Positions 46,157 to 57,000 of a DNA stretch of 64,000 nucleotides are shown here, one piece after another (position 1 is the first letter of the stretch; each line of letters opens with the position of its first letter). This DNA comes from Flavobacterium marginilacus (GTDB taxonomy: Bacteria > Bacteroidota > Bacteroidia > Flavobacteriales > Flavobacteriaceae). The translations under genes and the position numbers were made by a program. The notes under the pieces were generated by a model. That model made no database searches, was not told the origin of the DNA, and worked only from the letters and a program-made list of their open reading frames with translations. Location: positions 3,968,001 to 4,032,000 of the forward strand of contig NZ_CP113975.1 of NCBI RefSeq assembly GCF_026870155.1, read 5' to 3'.

Positions 46157-47368
46157 TTAATACCCAAAAGGATTGTCCACACTCTGCATGGGAGTGGTAA
46201 ACCACTTCGGTCCGTTTTCGGTCATGTAAAAATGGTCTTCATGCCGGATTCCAAATTTTCCTGGGACACATATCATTGGTTCATTGCTTATCACCATTCC
46301 TTCAAGCAGTTTTATTTCACTTCCTCTGACTAAATACGGATATTCATGAATATCGAGTCCGGTTCCGTGACCAACCCTGTGAGGCAATCCGGGTAAATTA
46401 TAATCAGAACTTAACCCTGCTTCTGCCAATGTTTTTCGGGCAGCATCATCTACCGATCCGCAGAAAGAACCAATCTGTGCTGCTTCAAAAGCGGACTGCT
46501 GCGTTTTCTTTTCCAAATTCCAAAAGGTTCTGTATACATCAGAAGCTTCGCCATAAGCATATGATCTGGTAATATCCGAAAGATATCCTTCCAGTTTACA
46601 GCCGGTATCAATGATAACAGCTTCATTTTCTTTTAACGGCTGAGGAACTGAAACCCCATGAGGATATTGGGTGTCATCGCCAAACAAAACAATACAGAAA
46701 TAAGAACCGGAAACTATTCCCGCTTTAATGTGTGCTTTATTAACAAAATCCACAACTTCTCCAACAGTAATACCGGGTCTTAATATCCTGGCAGCAGCTT
46801 TTTGAACCTCGATCGTAATGTCTTTTGCTTTTTGAATTATCGCAATCTCATTTTTGGATTTTTGCATTCTGCAGCCTGCAGTAACCTGCTGGGCATTAAT
46901 AAAATCAAATGATCTATTTGCTTTTGAAATTCCATCAGCCAAAAAATAAGGTGACGACTCATCAATGGCAATTGAGCCGTCACTAATATTTTTATCCTCC
47001 AATAATTTACTAATCAATAAATAAGGAGATTCATGCTCTTCCCAGCAATTAATTGTCGATTGAACTTTCATGTATTTTTTGAAAGTGCCTTCTTCAAATT
47101 TTGGAACTATATATTCCAGAGAACCATCATCAAACAACAGTGCGCCCACCATTCTTTCCGAAGCACTCCAAAGAGTTCCCGTAAAATAATACAGATTGGT
47201 CCCAGCGTTTAGATAAAGAACCTTCACAGAATGCTCTTTCATTAACCGCACCGCTTTTTGAATCCGTTCCGAATATTCATTCAGCTGAATAGACTTCACA
47301 TTGTGAATTCTGTTTTCTATTTTTTCCAATTCAATGCCCACTGATGAACCGCCTACACCTATTGTCAT
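46157..47368 (-). CDS. M24 Xaa-Pro aminopeptidase/dipeptidase
   Basis: 403 residues with a creatinase-like N-terminal domain and a pita-bread catalytic domain. The five metal ligands are visible: VIIDTG (Asp near 252), LSDITRSY (Asp), LPHRVGHGTGLD (His), SNEPM (Glu) and IRHEDHF (Glu). No signal peptide, so it is cytoplasmic, unlike its neighbours. It cleaves the bond before proline (or hydroxyproline) in imported peptides. Located between GH43 and the DUF6055-like gene. Confidence 0.88.
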   Translation of the reverse strand: MTIGVGGSSVGIELEKIENRIHNVKSIQLNEYSERIQKAVRLMKEHSVKVLYLNAGTNLYYFTGTLWSASERMVGALLFDDGSLEYIVPKFEEGTFKKYMKVQSTINCWEEHESPYLLISKLLEDKNISDGSIAIDESSPYFLADGISKANRSFDFINAQQVTAGCRMQKSKNEIAIIQKAKDITIEVQKAAARILRPGITVGEVVDFVNKAHIKAGIVSGSYFCIVLFGDDTQYPHGVSVPQPLKENEAVIIDTGCKLEGYLSDITRSYAYGEASDVYRTFWNLEKKTQQSAFEAAQIGSFCGSVDDAARKTLAEAGLSSDYNLPGLPHRVGHGTGLDIHEYPYLVRGSEIKLLEGMVISNEPMICVPGKFGIRHEDHFYMTENGPKWFTTPMQSVDNPFGY

Positions 47369-47412
47369 TTTCTTAAAAATTAAAAGTTATTAATCATGGA
47401 TGCATCAATAAT

Positions 47413-49557
47413 TTATTTCATCTGAGGCTTCGTTTTCTTCATGAGGTTCATTACATCTCCCTGATTAAGCGCATAATCATACATACGCAGCGAAACCATA
47501 AAGCCAGAGAAATTTTCACCAATATCTGATGCCCCAATTATGATTTTTGCTTTATCAATAGCTGATGACAAAAGCATGTTTTGCGAATTGTCCAAAATAC
47601 CATCCACATAAACGTTCTCCACAACACCATCAAAAGTCAAAACGATATGATGCCATTTATCAGCCAGTGGCACTTTATTATATCTCATATCGAAATGCCC
47701 ATCCAGATGCACTCCAGCTCCATAATTTCCGCTGTTGTATGCCAAAGCATTGTATGAATTTGCCAAACCAAATTCGGTTCTGTCACACCAAGAAGCCAAA
47801 ATTTCCCCTTCATTTGACACTACGGGATTTTTAACCCAGACCGCCACTGTATAAGAACCGTTCCAGGCCAGACTTTTAGGCACTGGTTTATCCAGAGTCA
47901 AAGCACCGTTTGTAAAATTAAAAACCTTAATTCCATCTTTTTTTTCCAAAGAAACCTCTCCGCTTTTGGTGAAAATCCCTCCGATTGACCCTTTATTTTC
48001 GATGCCTGTAACGATTGAATTTCCTTGAATTCTATTGGCATCAAGATCGACCAATAATTTCTTTGTGCTTTTTATTGCAGGATCTTTGTCTGATTTTCTG
48101 TTTTTCAGCTGCAGCGGAATCTCAAACAATGAACTGTATACTTTAATGTTCCAAACCGCAGCATAAAGTCCTGCTTTTTCTGTAGTCAAAACCGTTAATT
48201 TAATATAACGGGCAGTTACGTCATTATCATCAATCATTGGGCTTCCGGCTGTATGGTTATTCGATTTATCCGCATACATATTCCATTTGTTTCCATCCGC
48301 TGAGTATTCCAGTTTGTATTGATAATAATAACTGGCAAATTCAAATTGGGTCATTATCCTTTTTATTTTTTGGGCTGTACCCAAATCGATGGTCAGATGC
48401 TGAGGAGTGGTATTATCAGCCGCTTTCCACATCGTTGCATTGTTATCATCAGTGGCAAACGAAGGCTTGTACTCATAATCATACTGAAGCGATTTCAAAT
48501 GATAAAATGACGAAGCTGTTGTTTTTGCCATAAAAGCAATATCATCAGGGACATCAGATTTCAACAAATCACCTATTCCCTTACTCGATGGTACCACTTT
48601 TTTTATAGTCGAATCATTTTCAAAAATCATTTTATCAATGCAGACCTGTCTCGCAAGCCCGCCTCTGGTCATTGGGTAATCGTGCTTATGATACACAATG
48701 TAGTAATCATCATTCTCCTTCAAAACCGAATGATGTCCCGGGCCATGAACTGTCTTATCCTCATTGGTGCTAAGAATCGGGTTGTTTTTTCCGGGAGTAA
48801 AAGGCCCATAAGGTGAATCCGAATAAGAATACCGCACATTGTAGGTCTCGTCATGACAGGACGCACCGGAATACATCAAAATGTACTTCGACCCTTTCTT
48901 CATCATATAAGCCGCTTCAAACGGAGCCGGCGTCTGTTCCAATGGTATATTAACTGAATGCATCATTTCACCCATTGTCTTTTTATTTAATTCACCCACA
49001 GCATACCCGCCATTGTAATGCACCCAGGTCCCCCAATATCCGTATATTTTGCCGTCAGTGTCTTTAAAAAACTGTGCGTCCAGCGAAGGAAAACCTTCTC
49101 TTGGAAATCCATTTGAAATCACGGGTGTGTCATTTTCACTTAATTTTTTCCAAGGCCCTACAGGCGTATCTGAAACATATCCATAAATATTACAGCCTAT
49201 TTCACAGTTTCCAAAATACAGATAATATTTACCGTCCTCCCCTTCAATTATGTCGGGAGCCCAAAAATTAGTAATCGCTTTTGCCGAAAAAGAAGGAATC
49301 TCCATTACATAATTATACCAGTTTTTAAAGTCTTTGCTGTACCAGACTGTGGGAGCCCCCGATGCCAGCATTTCATTATCTGTAGTGGCATAGATATAAT
49401 AAATATCACCAAACTTTTTAATGGTAGGATCGGCAAACCAGCCTGGTAAAATCGGATTTTTTGCTCCAGGGGCATTTATTTCAATGTCCTTTTGGGCGAA
49501 AATTATTCCCGCAAATGCAAATGCAATAAGGCTGTATACTAGTTTCTTTTTCAGCAT
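47413..49557 (-). CDS. Exported GH43 glycosidase with discoidin and LamG modules
   Basis: 714 residues: signal peptide (1-21, ending IIFAQ); five-bladed propeller catalytic domain with GWFADPTIKKFGD (general base Asp near 42), SLDAQFFKD (Asp near 165) and PFEAAYMM (acid Glu near 217); a discoidin (F5/8 type C) module about 350-480; and a LamG-like module about 505-700. GH43 enzymes are arabinofuranosidases, xylosidases or galactanases; the exact specificity is not readable. The two binding modules suggest surface or glycan contact. Only six bases separate it from the DUF5695-like gene upstream. Confidence 0.88.
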   Translation of the reverse strand: MLKKKLVYSLIAFAFAGIIFAQKDIEINAPGAKNPILPGWFADPTIKKFGDIYYIYATTDNEMLASGAPTVWYSKDFKNWYNYVMEIPSFSAKAITNFWAPDIIEGEDGKYYLYFGNCEIGCNIYGYVSDTPVGPWKKLSENDTPVISNGFPREGFPSLDAQFFKDTDGKIYGYWGTWVHYNGGYAVGELNKKTMGEMMHSVNIPLEQTPAPFEAAYMMKKGSKYILMYSGASCHDETYNVRYSYSDSPYGPFTPGKNNPILSTNEDKTVHGPGHHSVLKENDDYYIVYHKHDYPMTRGGLARQVCIDKMIFENDSTIKKVVPSSKGIGDLLKSDVPDDIAFMAKTTASSFYHLKSLQYDYEYKPSFATDDNNATMWKAADNTTPQHLTIDLGTAQKIKRIMTQFEFASYYYQYKLEYSADGNKWNMYADKSNNHTAGSPMIDDNDVTARYIKLTVLTTEKAGLYAAVWNIKVYSSLFEIPLQLKNRKSDKDPAIKSTKKLLVDLDANRIQGNSIVTGIENKGSIGGIFTKSGEVSLEKKDGIKVFNFTNGALTLDKPVPKSLAWNGSYTVAVWVKNPVVSNEGEILASWCDRTEFGLANSYNALAYNSGNYGAGVHLDGHFDMRYNKVPLADKWHHIVLTFDGVVENVYVDGILDNSQNMLLSSAIDKAKIIIGASDIGENFSGFMVSLRMYDYALNQGDVMNLMKKTKPQMK

Positions 49558-49563
49558 CGAATA

Positions 49564-52254
49564 TTATAAATTAATTTGAATGGCTTTACTTTTCAAAGCA
49601 ATTTTGTAGGCTCCTCTAACTTTCTCATAAGACAGATTCACATCTTTGTCTATTCGTAAATAAGCATCGGGCGTAAACTCCGTTTTAGCATCCAAAGTAA
49701 TTTTTACTGCACCGGTTTTTGTATTGTAACTGATACTTTTAAATGTTCCCGCATCCAGAGTCAGCCACATTTTTTTAGGCGCAAGAAATATTTTAGATTT
49801 TGCAGCCGTTGTAATTTCTACTTCAGCTTCATCGCCGTTTTCTTTTAAATTACCTCCAAAAGCAACCCAGCCGTAATCCTTTTCATTTGTAATAAAGGTC
49901 GCAGTATTTACGGCGTAGCCAAAGAAACCGGAACCGTAATCTCCGGATAAATAATCAATTTTCAGGGTTTCAGGATAGGAATGGAAAGCCGCAGGTCCAA
50001 AACCATCTTCGGTAATATTTGAAATTCCTCCTAATAATCCGCCGTAACCTACTTTCAGCAGATGAAAATCATCAGGTGTTTTTTTGAACTGCTCCAAAAC
50101 CGGTATCGCATTCAAAGCCGAACCATAATGATGAATCTGACGCTCTACTCTGGAAAGTTTCCCTCCGTATAAAAAATCCCAGTATCTGCGGGCATTTCCA
50201 TTATAAGCCCAGTGCGGCATAGTAGGCATATAAGCCAAAATAGCATCAAGAGTAACCTTCGCTTTATCATTATATCCAAAATAATCCGACCACATATACA
50301 CCTCTTCCTGACCTGTGGAATCCCAAGGCATTTCGCTTCCAAAAGGATAATTAAGTGTTCTCCAATGATCAGCTCTTTCTTTCATCTTGGCTTCCAGATT
50401 ATTGGCCATTTCTGTATATCCTTCTGTTTTTAAATCTTTTAAAATCAATAAAAAGACAGTTCCTTCCATTTGCCCAAACTGCGCATAATAAGGTGCCAAT
50501 TTTGTCATTGCAATACTTGTTTCGTAAGCACTCTTCAGATACCAATCCCAAGAATGGTTGGTAACCAAACCTTTGTAATATCTGGCCAGACGGTACATTG
50601 TCCAATGTGCGGCGGCAACGTGCGGATAATTATAGGAACGTCCCGGATCATCAGCTCCTTTTTTGTCCCAAGCGGCCCAAGTCTTGAAATTAATGTCTTT
50701 GCAGTACGTTCCTTCAGGCATCTTTGCAGGTTCATAATAAAAAACACTTTTCTTAACCCCATACTTAAGAGTATCAGCTGTATTGTATTGAATACCGCCC
50801 CATAACGTTTTATCCACAAACTGCTCCAGCTTTTTTATTTCTTCTTTATTCGGTTCTATCAGCTGCTTCATCATCGCGCCAAGCCATCCGCCTGCACCTC
50901 CTTCATCACTTAAGCCACAAATCCAGGCACGGCTGTCCTGAACTACTTGCTTTTTGGTTTCATAATCATACGATATCACCGAAGGATTTCTGTGAAAAGG
51001 ATCGTTCTTTTGATCAAACCATTGTGCCGTTGTCAAAAAATGCCCAAAATCGGCGACAACTTCTTTTTCAGATTTAATCACCTTGTAATTAATTGTCTGC
51101 TGCAGTCCATCTTCATAAATCACTGTCAATCTGGCTCTTCCCCATTTTTTACCATGCACGGCATACTGGAAATATCCATTTTTGTTTTTCGATTTTTCCT
51201 CAACTGTCAAAGCTCCTTCCGGCTCAATTTTAAAGGATTTCACTGCTTTTTTATAATTCAAAAAAAGCTGTCCGTCTACATCCTGAGGCAAAACATAACC
51301 CGGAATTCCTACGGCTACAGGACGCTCATTTTGAATTAAAGCCGATTGAATATTTTTTATTTCATCAACCGATACAAACTTCAGCGAAAAATTTTTAACC
51401 TCTCCCGGCTGAAGCATCAGTGAAGTTGGTGTATTCCATTGATCGGCGGTTTTCCATTCGTTTTCAGCATAGGCTTTGCTTAACGGCATCCATTCGTGAA
51501 AACCTTCAAAAACAATGCTACGTGGTGTTTCATCATCCGATAAAGGGCGGTAAGCCTCAAATGGCATATTCGCTTCAGGAAGCAGCAGTAATGCCGGCCC
51601 GTGACCGCTCAGCCGTTTCACTTCAAGATAACCGGCATCTTTACCGATGTAAGGATCAAAAAACACGTTTTGAACATGCGTTTCATCCAGTGTTTTTCCT
51701 TCAAGTATGTTATTAAAAATCATTGGAACACCTAAAGCTCCAATTTCCTGAGCTGTATTGGATTTGTTTGTAATTTCAAAACGCATTACCAGACTCCCGT
51801 CCTTTTCTTCATAAAAACGTTTTATGGTTAAAGGAATTTCCTGAGGCAGGGTATTGGACAAATCTGCTCCAGCTAAAACATTTCCGGAAACATTCAAAGC
51901 GGTAACTGCTGACCGTTTGGCCGCTGTCGAATAACTTTTCCAGCTTCCGTCTGCTGCTTTTACCCGTAGATTAATATCGCCCAATTGATACAGCCCGTCT
52001 TTATCACGAATAGCCAGCCTGTCTCCCGGTGTAAAATCGAAACTTTTATCACTGACCGGAGATAAGGCAGCTACTGTCTGGGAAGATTTTACCAATTTCA
52101 ATTCAAAAGATTTTGTATTCAAATTAATAAATCCCTTATCTATTTCAAGCGTTGATTTTTTTGCTTTAATTCTGTCCCAATACTCTTGTGCCTGCAAATT
52201 ATTTGAAGCCACTAAACAGCAAATTGACAAGGCTATTGTTTTTATTTTTTTCAT
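49564..52254 (-). CDS. Large exported protein of unknown function, DUF5695-like
   Basis: 896 residues with signal peptide (1-22, ending NNLQAQ). Residues about 35-330 are beta-rich (GDRLAIRDKDGLYQLGDINLRV); about 400-800 contain paired aromatic helices, for example YNYPHVAAAHWTMYRLARYY and YSDYFGYND-type segments, that resemble an (alpha/alpha)6 glycosidase toroid. I believe it belongs to DUF5695 but this is memory. No catalytic pair is assigned. The position in a glycosidase cluster makes it a candidate uncharacterised glycoside hydrolase or lyase. Confidence 0.55.
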   Translation of the reverse strand: MKKIKTIALSICCLVASNNLQAQEYWDRIKAKKSTLEIDKGFINLNTKSFELKLVKSSQTVAALSPVSDKSFDFTPGDRLAIRDKDGLYQLGDINLRVKAADGSWKSYSTAAKRSAVTALNVSGNVLAGADLSNTLPQEIPLTIKRFYEEKDGSLVMRFEITNKSNTAQEIGALGVPMIFNNILEGKTLDETHVQNVFFDPYIGKDAGYLEVKRLSGHGPALLLLPEANMPFEAYRPLSDDETPRSIVFEGFHEWMPLSKAYAENEWKTADQWNTPTSLMLQPGEVKNFSLKFVSVDEIKNIQSALIQNERPVAVGIPGYVLPQDVDGQLFLNYKKAVKSFKIEPEGALTVEEKSKNKNGYFQYAVHGKKWGRARLTVIYEDGLQQTINYKVIKSEKEVVADFGHFLTTAQWFDQKNDPFHRNPSVISYDYETKKQVVQDSRAWICGLSDEGGAGGWLGAMMKQLIEPNKEEIKKLEQFVDKTLWGGIQYNTADTLKYGVKKSVFYYEPAKMPEGTYCKDINFKTWAAWDKKGADDPGRSYNYPHVAAAHWTMYRLARYYKGLVTNHSWDWYLKSAYETSIAMTKLAPYYAQFGQMEGTVFLLILKDLKTEGYTEMANNLEAKMKERADHWRTLNYPFGSEMPWDSTGQEEVYMWSDYFGYNDKAKVTLDAILAYMPTMPHWAYNGNARRYWDFLYGGKLSRVERQIHHYGSALNAIPVLEQFKKTPDDFHLLKVGYGGLLGGISNITEDGFGPAAFHSYPETLKIDYLSGDYGSGFFGYAVNTATFITNEKDYGWVAFGGNLKENGDEAEVEITTAAKSKIFLAPKKMWLTLDAGTFKSISYNTKTGAVKITLDAKTEFTPDAYLRIDKDVNLSYEKVRGAYKIALKSKAIQINL

Positions 52255-52317
52255 ATCTCGGTATTTATTGTTTTTTTTATCAGTCTATAATCATCGCTTT
52301 AAAGAAGCGCTTTTTAA

Positions 52318-54009
52318 TTATTTAAAATCTGTTGAGAACTTCCAGTTTGTTTTATAATCTTCTGAAACCGGTAAATCTTCAAGCAAAATCCTAAGCATTT
52401 CCACCGGCATTATATTTTCCTTCAAAACCCGGTCATGAAACTGTTTCTCTGTCCATCCTTTGGCCAGCAATTCGTTTCTTAAAGCATAAAACTGTAATCC
52501 TCCCGTCATGTACGCTACCTGATACAGAGGTGCATCTCCGCTTGCAAAAGAACGTCTGACTTCTGCTTCTGCATTTGCCCTTTCATGCCCGACTTCATTC
52601 ACCAGTAAATCAATACATTGCTGCGGTGTCATTTCTCCCAAATGGTATTTTAACGAAAAAATGATTCGGGCACAGCGGTGAATTCTCCAGAATAACATTC
52701 CTAATTTTTGCTCAGGTGTCTGCGGAAACTGTTTGTTCCAAAGATTGATTTCCCAATACAAAGCCCAGCCTTCCATCCAGAAAGGAGTATCAAAAGGAGC
52801 TCGATACGATTTGTAACGGCTGTTCATAAAAAACTGCAGATTGTGACCCGGCAGCAATTCATGCTGAACAGTAGCACGGGAAAAATTTGGATTATTTCCC
52901 CGCATACTCATCAGTTTGTCTTTCTGATCCATGTCCTCGGTAGGATACGAAATACTGATTTCCCATCCTCCGGTAAAAAAGGGATTCACCTTTTGCCGTT
53001 CGGGCGTCATCATAATCATCTGCCAGGTTTCTTTTGCCAAATCCGGGAAAGTAATTAAATCCCTGTCTTCTATAAATTTTACCGATTGATTATATAAATC
53101 CGTAATCGCTTGAGGCTGTTCGCCTGCAGGCACATAAGTGTCTTTAACGTGTTCCAGTGCTGCTTTCCAATTGTTCCCATAACCCAATTCAGCCGAAGCT
53201 TTGATCATTTCTTTCTTGCACCACTCAAATTGATTTTGAGCAGTAGCAATTAATTCTTCTGGTGAATAGGGAATGTATTCAAAAGCCAGACTTTTAATTA
53301 CAGCTTCTCTGCCTATTGGTTTACCAATGATACCGCTTCCGTCATCTTTTATACTGGTTTGGGGATAATTTGTTTTTAAAAAATCCTCATATGTTTTAAG
53401 CTTTTCTGACAGCTTTTTATATGGCTTTTCCATCCACCAGGTAAAATCAGGATCATAACTATAATAGAAATCATAAGCTTCTTTAAGTGATTTTTCAAAA
53501 GCAGTTACCGATTTTGAAGCTTTGTCAGCAGCAAACCAATCTTTGAAAGGTTTGCCTTTTAACTGCTCGATTTTTTTGTCAATACTGATTACAGCCACAT
53601 CAAACGATTTGGCCAGCTGACTTGAAACCGGTTTTTTGCCTCTTCTTCTTTCTTTAATAAAAAGATTCATCTCGTCTGAAAAATCTAAAACAGCCGCGAT
53701 TTCCTTAAAAGCTTTATACTCCAGCTGCAAGAAATAATCACCTTTGACTATCAGGTTTTTCAATAATAGATAATCGACCTTTCCGTCTTTGGATAAACTT
53801 TTAAAATCAATATTTTTTACCGTTTTGCCCCAATCATCATAGAACTTGGAAAAACGCACATAATATTCTTCCGATTCATTGTTTGAATAAAAATTTTGCA
53901 GTGCCGTTTTATCTGACTGAAAAGTGTTCACTACATCCACAAGTTCACTTGAAAACGCTGTTGTCGTCATAAATAAGAATAAAAGAATACTTATAATTGA
54001 TTTTTTCAT
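52318..54009 (-). CDS. DUF885-family putative metallopeptidase
   Basis: 563 residues with a signal peptide (1-20). The DUF885 signature VQHELLPGHNLQFF is at about 382-396 and MEGWALYWE, a possible third ligand Glu, at about 412. The all-helical architecture with HExxxGH-like motif suggests a zinc carboxypeptidase-type fold. Substrate unknown; the neighbours suggest peptides from glycoproteins. 63 bases from the DUF5695-like gene and 35 from the GH127/146 gene. Confidence 0.8.
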   Translation of the reverse strand: MKKSIISILLFLFMTTTAFSSELVDVVNTFQSDKTALQNFYSNNESEEYYVRFSKFYDDWGKTVKNIDFKSLSKDGKVDYLLLKNLIVKGDYFLQLEYKAFKEIAAVLDFSDEMNLFIKERRRGKKPVSSQLAKSFDVAVISIDKKIEQLKGKPFKDWFAADKASKSVTAFEKSLKEAYDFYYSYDPDFTWWMEKPYKKLSEKLKTYEDFLKTNYPQTSIKDDGSGIIGKPIGREAVIKSLAFEYIPYSPEELIATAQNQFEWCKKEMIKASAELGYGNNWKAALEHVKDTYVPAGEQPQAITDLYNQSVKFIEDRDLITFPDLAKETWQMIMMTPERQKVNPFFTGGWEISISYPTEDMDQKDKLMSMRGNNPNFSRATVQHELLPGHNLQFFMNSRYKSYRAPFDTPFWMEGWALYWEINLWNKQFPQTPEQKLGMLFWRIHRCARIIFSLKYHLGEMTPQQCIDLLVNEVGHERANAEAEVRRSFASGDAPLYQVAYMTGGLQFYALRNELLAKGWTEKQFHDRVLKENIMPVEMLRILLEDLPVSEDYKTNWKFSTDFK

Positions 54010-54044
54010 TGCCTTTTTGATTGTTTTAAATACTTTTAAGCAAA

Positions 54045-57000
54045 TTATTTAAGCGTAACATCCATATAAACAGAGTGACGACCATAAGTATCATAAAATG
54101 GTTTATAGAGAACTCCGTCAATGGTAAACTCTAGTTTCTTTGGGTCACCCTGAATCGATTTACTGATATCTTTAGCGTCCAAAGTCACTTTTCGCCAATC
54201 TTTCCGAGGTTCCGTTTCCTGCGCGGCTAATAATACAGGACCATAAAACAAACTGGCAATATTCTGCTGATCCATAACTGGTTCCAAATGAAACTCAAAC
54301 GGCATGCGAAGCTCGATTGTGTCTCCGTCTTTCCATTTGCGGCTCAAAGTAAGATAGCTTCCCGGTGTGGCTTTCACTTTTTCTTCTTTACCATTTATTT
54401 TTACAAAAAATCCTTTTGCTGCCCAATGAGGCACACGGACATTGATGTCAAAATTTCCGCTTCCTTTAATAGTCAATCGGGTAAAATCTTCATTAGGAAA
54501 ATCTGTTGTTTGTTCTATGGTTATATTCTTTTCGGTCCATTTTAATGTTGAAGGCACATACAGATTTACATAAAGTGCGCCGTTGTCTGCACTTTTAAAA
54601 TAAATTGAATTCTGAAATTTCGTGTTACTCTCAATAGCCGTTCCGTTACAGCAGGTGAAACCCATCATGTGCGGATTACCAAACTGTTTTACTGAACCTG
54701 GCCGCAACGGAACATGATACGTATTTGCAGGACTATCCTTTGCCACCGAAGCCAGTATGTGATTGTAAAGTCCGCGCTCGTAATAATCCATCAGTTCGCC
54801 GCGCTGCTCATAAAGGAACAAATCTCCCGTTAATTTTAACATATTATAAGTGGCGCAAGTCTCATTTTGACCTCCGGATGAAAAACCGTTTTCATAAATT
54901 GTTGCTGGCTGACTGATAAAGCATTCTGCATTGGCAGGATTTCGTGCTCCCGCAACTCCCCCGATGCTGTACATATAATCATTTACAGTTTTATGCCAAA
55001 AATTATCTGCCACACGGTAATAGTCAGGTGTATTGGAATCGCGGTACATTTCAAGCGCTCCCATAATCTGCGGAATGTGCTGGTTCGCGTGCAATCCCCG
55101 GAAAGTATCTACATTTTTAGCCAGTCCGTGAGAATGCTGTGCGTCGCCATAGAATACTTTTATATTGTCAAACAGCTGTGCTGCTTCTAAATAATGGGGA
55201 TTTTTGGTTATTCGGTAAAGTCTGGCCATTGCTTCATTCATTCCTCCAAACTCGCCTGCAATATATCTGTTCCACATACTGATGAGTGTCTCTGTAGGCA
55301 GTTTTTTCAAACGGGCATACACCCAGTCTCCCATTCCTTTGGCTGTTTCGAGCGCTTTTTCGTTACCGCTTACTTCATAAACATCCATTAAACCGGCAAG
55401 AATTTTATGCAGTGTATAATAGGGCGCCCAAATTTGTGTTTTCTGTCCGCCGTATGTTGCGCCGTTTTCCAGCATAATAAACTGATCCGGAGGATAGGCA
55501 CTTATAAAACCTTTGCCCCAATTCCAGTAATCGGTGCGCATGCCTTCATTGCTCAATTCTGATTCATAAGCTGTTTTATCTGGTCCAAAAGGCACTGCTG
55601 CTGGGTCTGAAACGAACTTTCCTCCAGCTTCTTTCGGATTTCCGGAAAGCTGCGACAATTGATAAAGTGTATTAACCATATACTGCATTTTATCAGTAAA
55701 ATTGGCCTGCAAAACTTTATCATAGCCCGTACTTGCATAAGCTTGGGCAATTGCTGTCAGGTAATGTCCTGTGACATGACCGCGCAGTTTTGTTTCCTGA
55801 GTATCCCACACACCAAGCGGTTCGGCCCCTTTTGGCTGTTCTTGTCCAAAAGCATTTCGGAACATGTAAAGAAAAGAATCCGGATCTGTCTGCGAAAGTG
55901 CTGTAAGGAACTTATCCCGATTCTCAATGAGTTTTGTATGGTTTCCGTCAAGATTGTTATTTAATGAAACCTGATCCAAATGGAAGGCTTCCAGCTTACG
56001 TTCCGGTGTGATAGCTTTTTTTGCTTCTTTTATGGTAACAACGGCTTTTGGCTTCAAATCTGTTCCGGGAACAATTCCAGTTACCGTGTACTGCCCAGTT
56101 TTAAGCACTTGGCTGTTTTCTTTTGGCGAAGGCCAGATTACGCGCACTTCCGGCCCTTGAATGCCATCACGATAAATACCTTTTACATAAGCCGGAATCC
56201 TTGGCAGATTCCCTACTTCAGTTTCCACTTTAATATCAGCGACGCTTTTCAGAAACTGATTGTACAGCTGTGGAGTGTTTTTTGAAAACAAAGGTAATCC
56301 TGCAGCCTGATCTTCTGCCGTTTCCTCTTCCTGATCTGCTGTTAAAGAATTCTTGTAAATTCTGCCAATCTGCTTGTCGCTCAAAGACACTCTGTAGATT
56401 CTGAAATCATGTAGTTTGGCGTTAAGAAATACATTTCCAGAACCCAATGCTTTACCTATATAGAGTTTATTCTCTGAACCTGCAGTTTTATTAAACAATT
56501 GGTTCAAATCCAATTCTACATTCTTGGCTTCGCTTACAAGAACTCCGTTTACGTAAGTACTTATTAATTTTGAAGGTATATTAATAACCACTGCCAAATG
56601 ATTCCACTTGCCTGCCTCAAGAGCGGGAGAATCTGTTTTGTATTTATTCAATCCGTTACTGATTTCGGTATGAAATCCCTGATCCGTTTTGGTACCCATC
56701 GGCGCAGCAAAAAAATGGGACTTGTCATCTTTTCCAAAATCAAAAAAACACTGGTCTTTTTCAGTGGAACGCATAAAAATCCATCCAGTTATGCTAAGTG
56801 ATTCTTCTCCCGCCAATGCATCAGCCGGAATCGAAACAAAAGCCTGATTATCGGGAAGCAGATAAAGTACTCTGCCAAACTGTTCGTCATTAACAAATTT
56901 GACTTTAGATTCCTCAATTTTACCATGCAGATTATTTCTCGACCAGTCCTTTGCACTGCCATCAAATAAATACCGGGCAATTAGTTCCGTTTCACCAATT

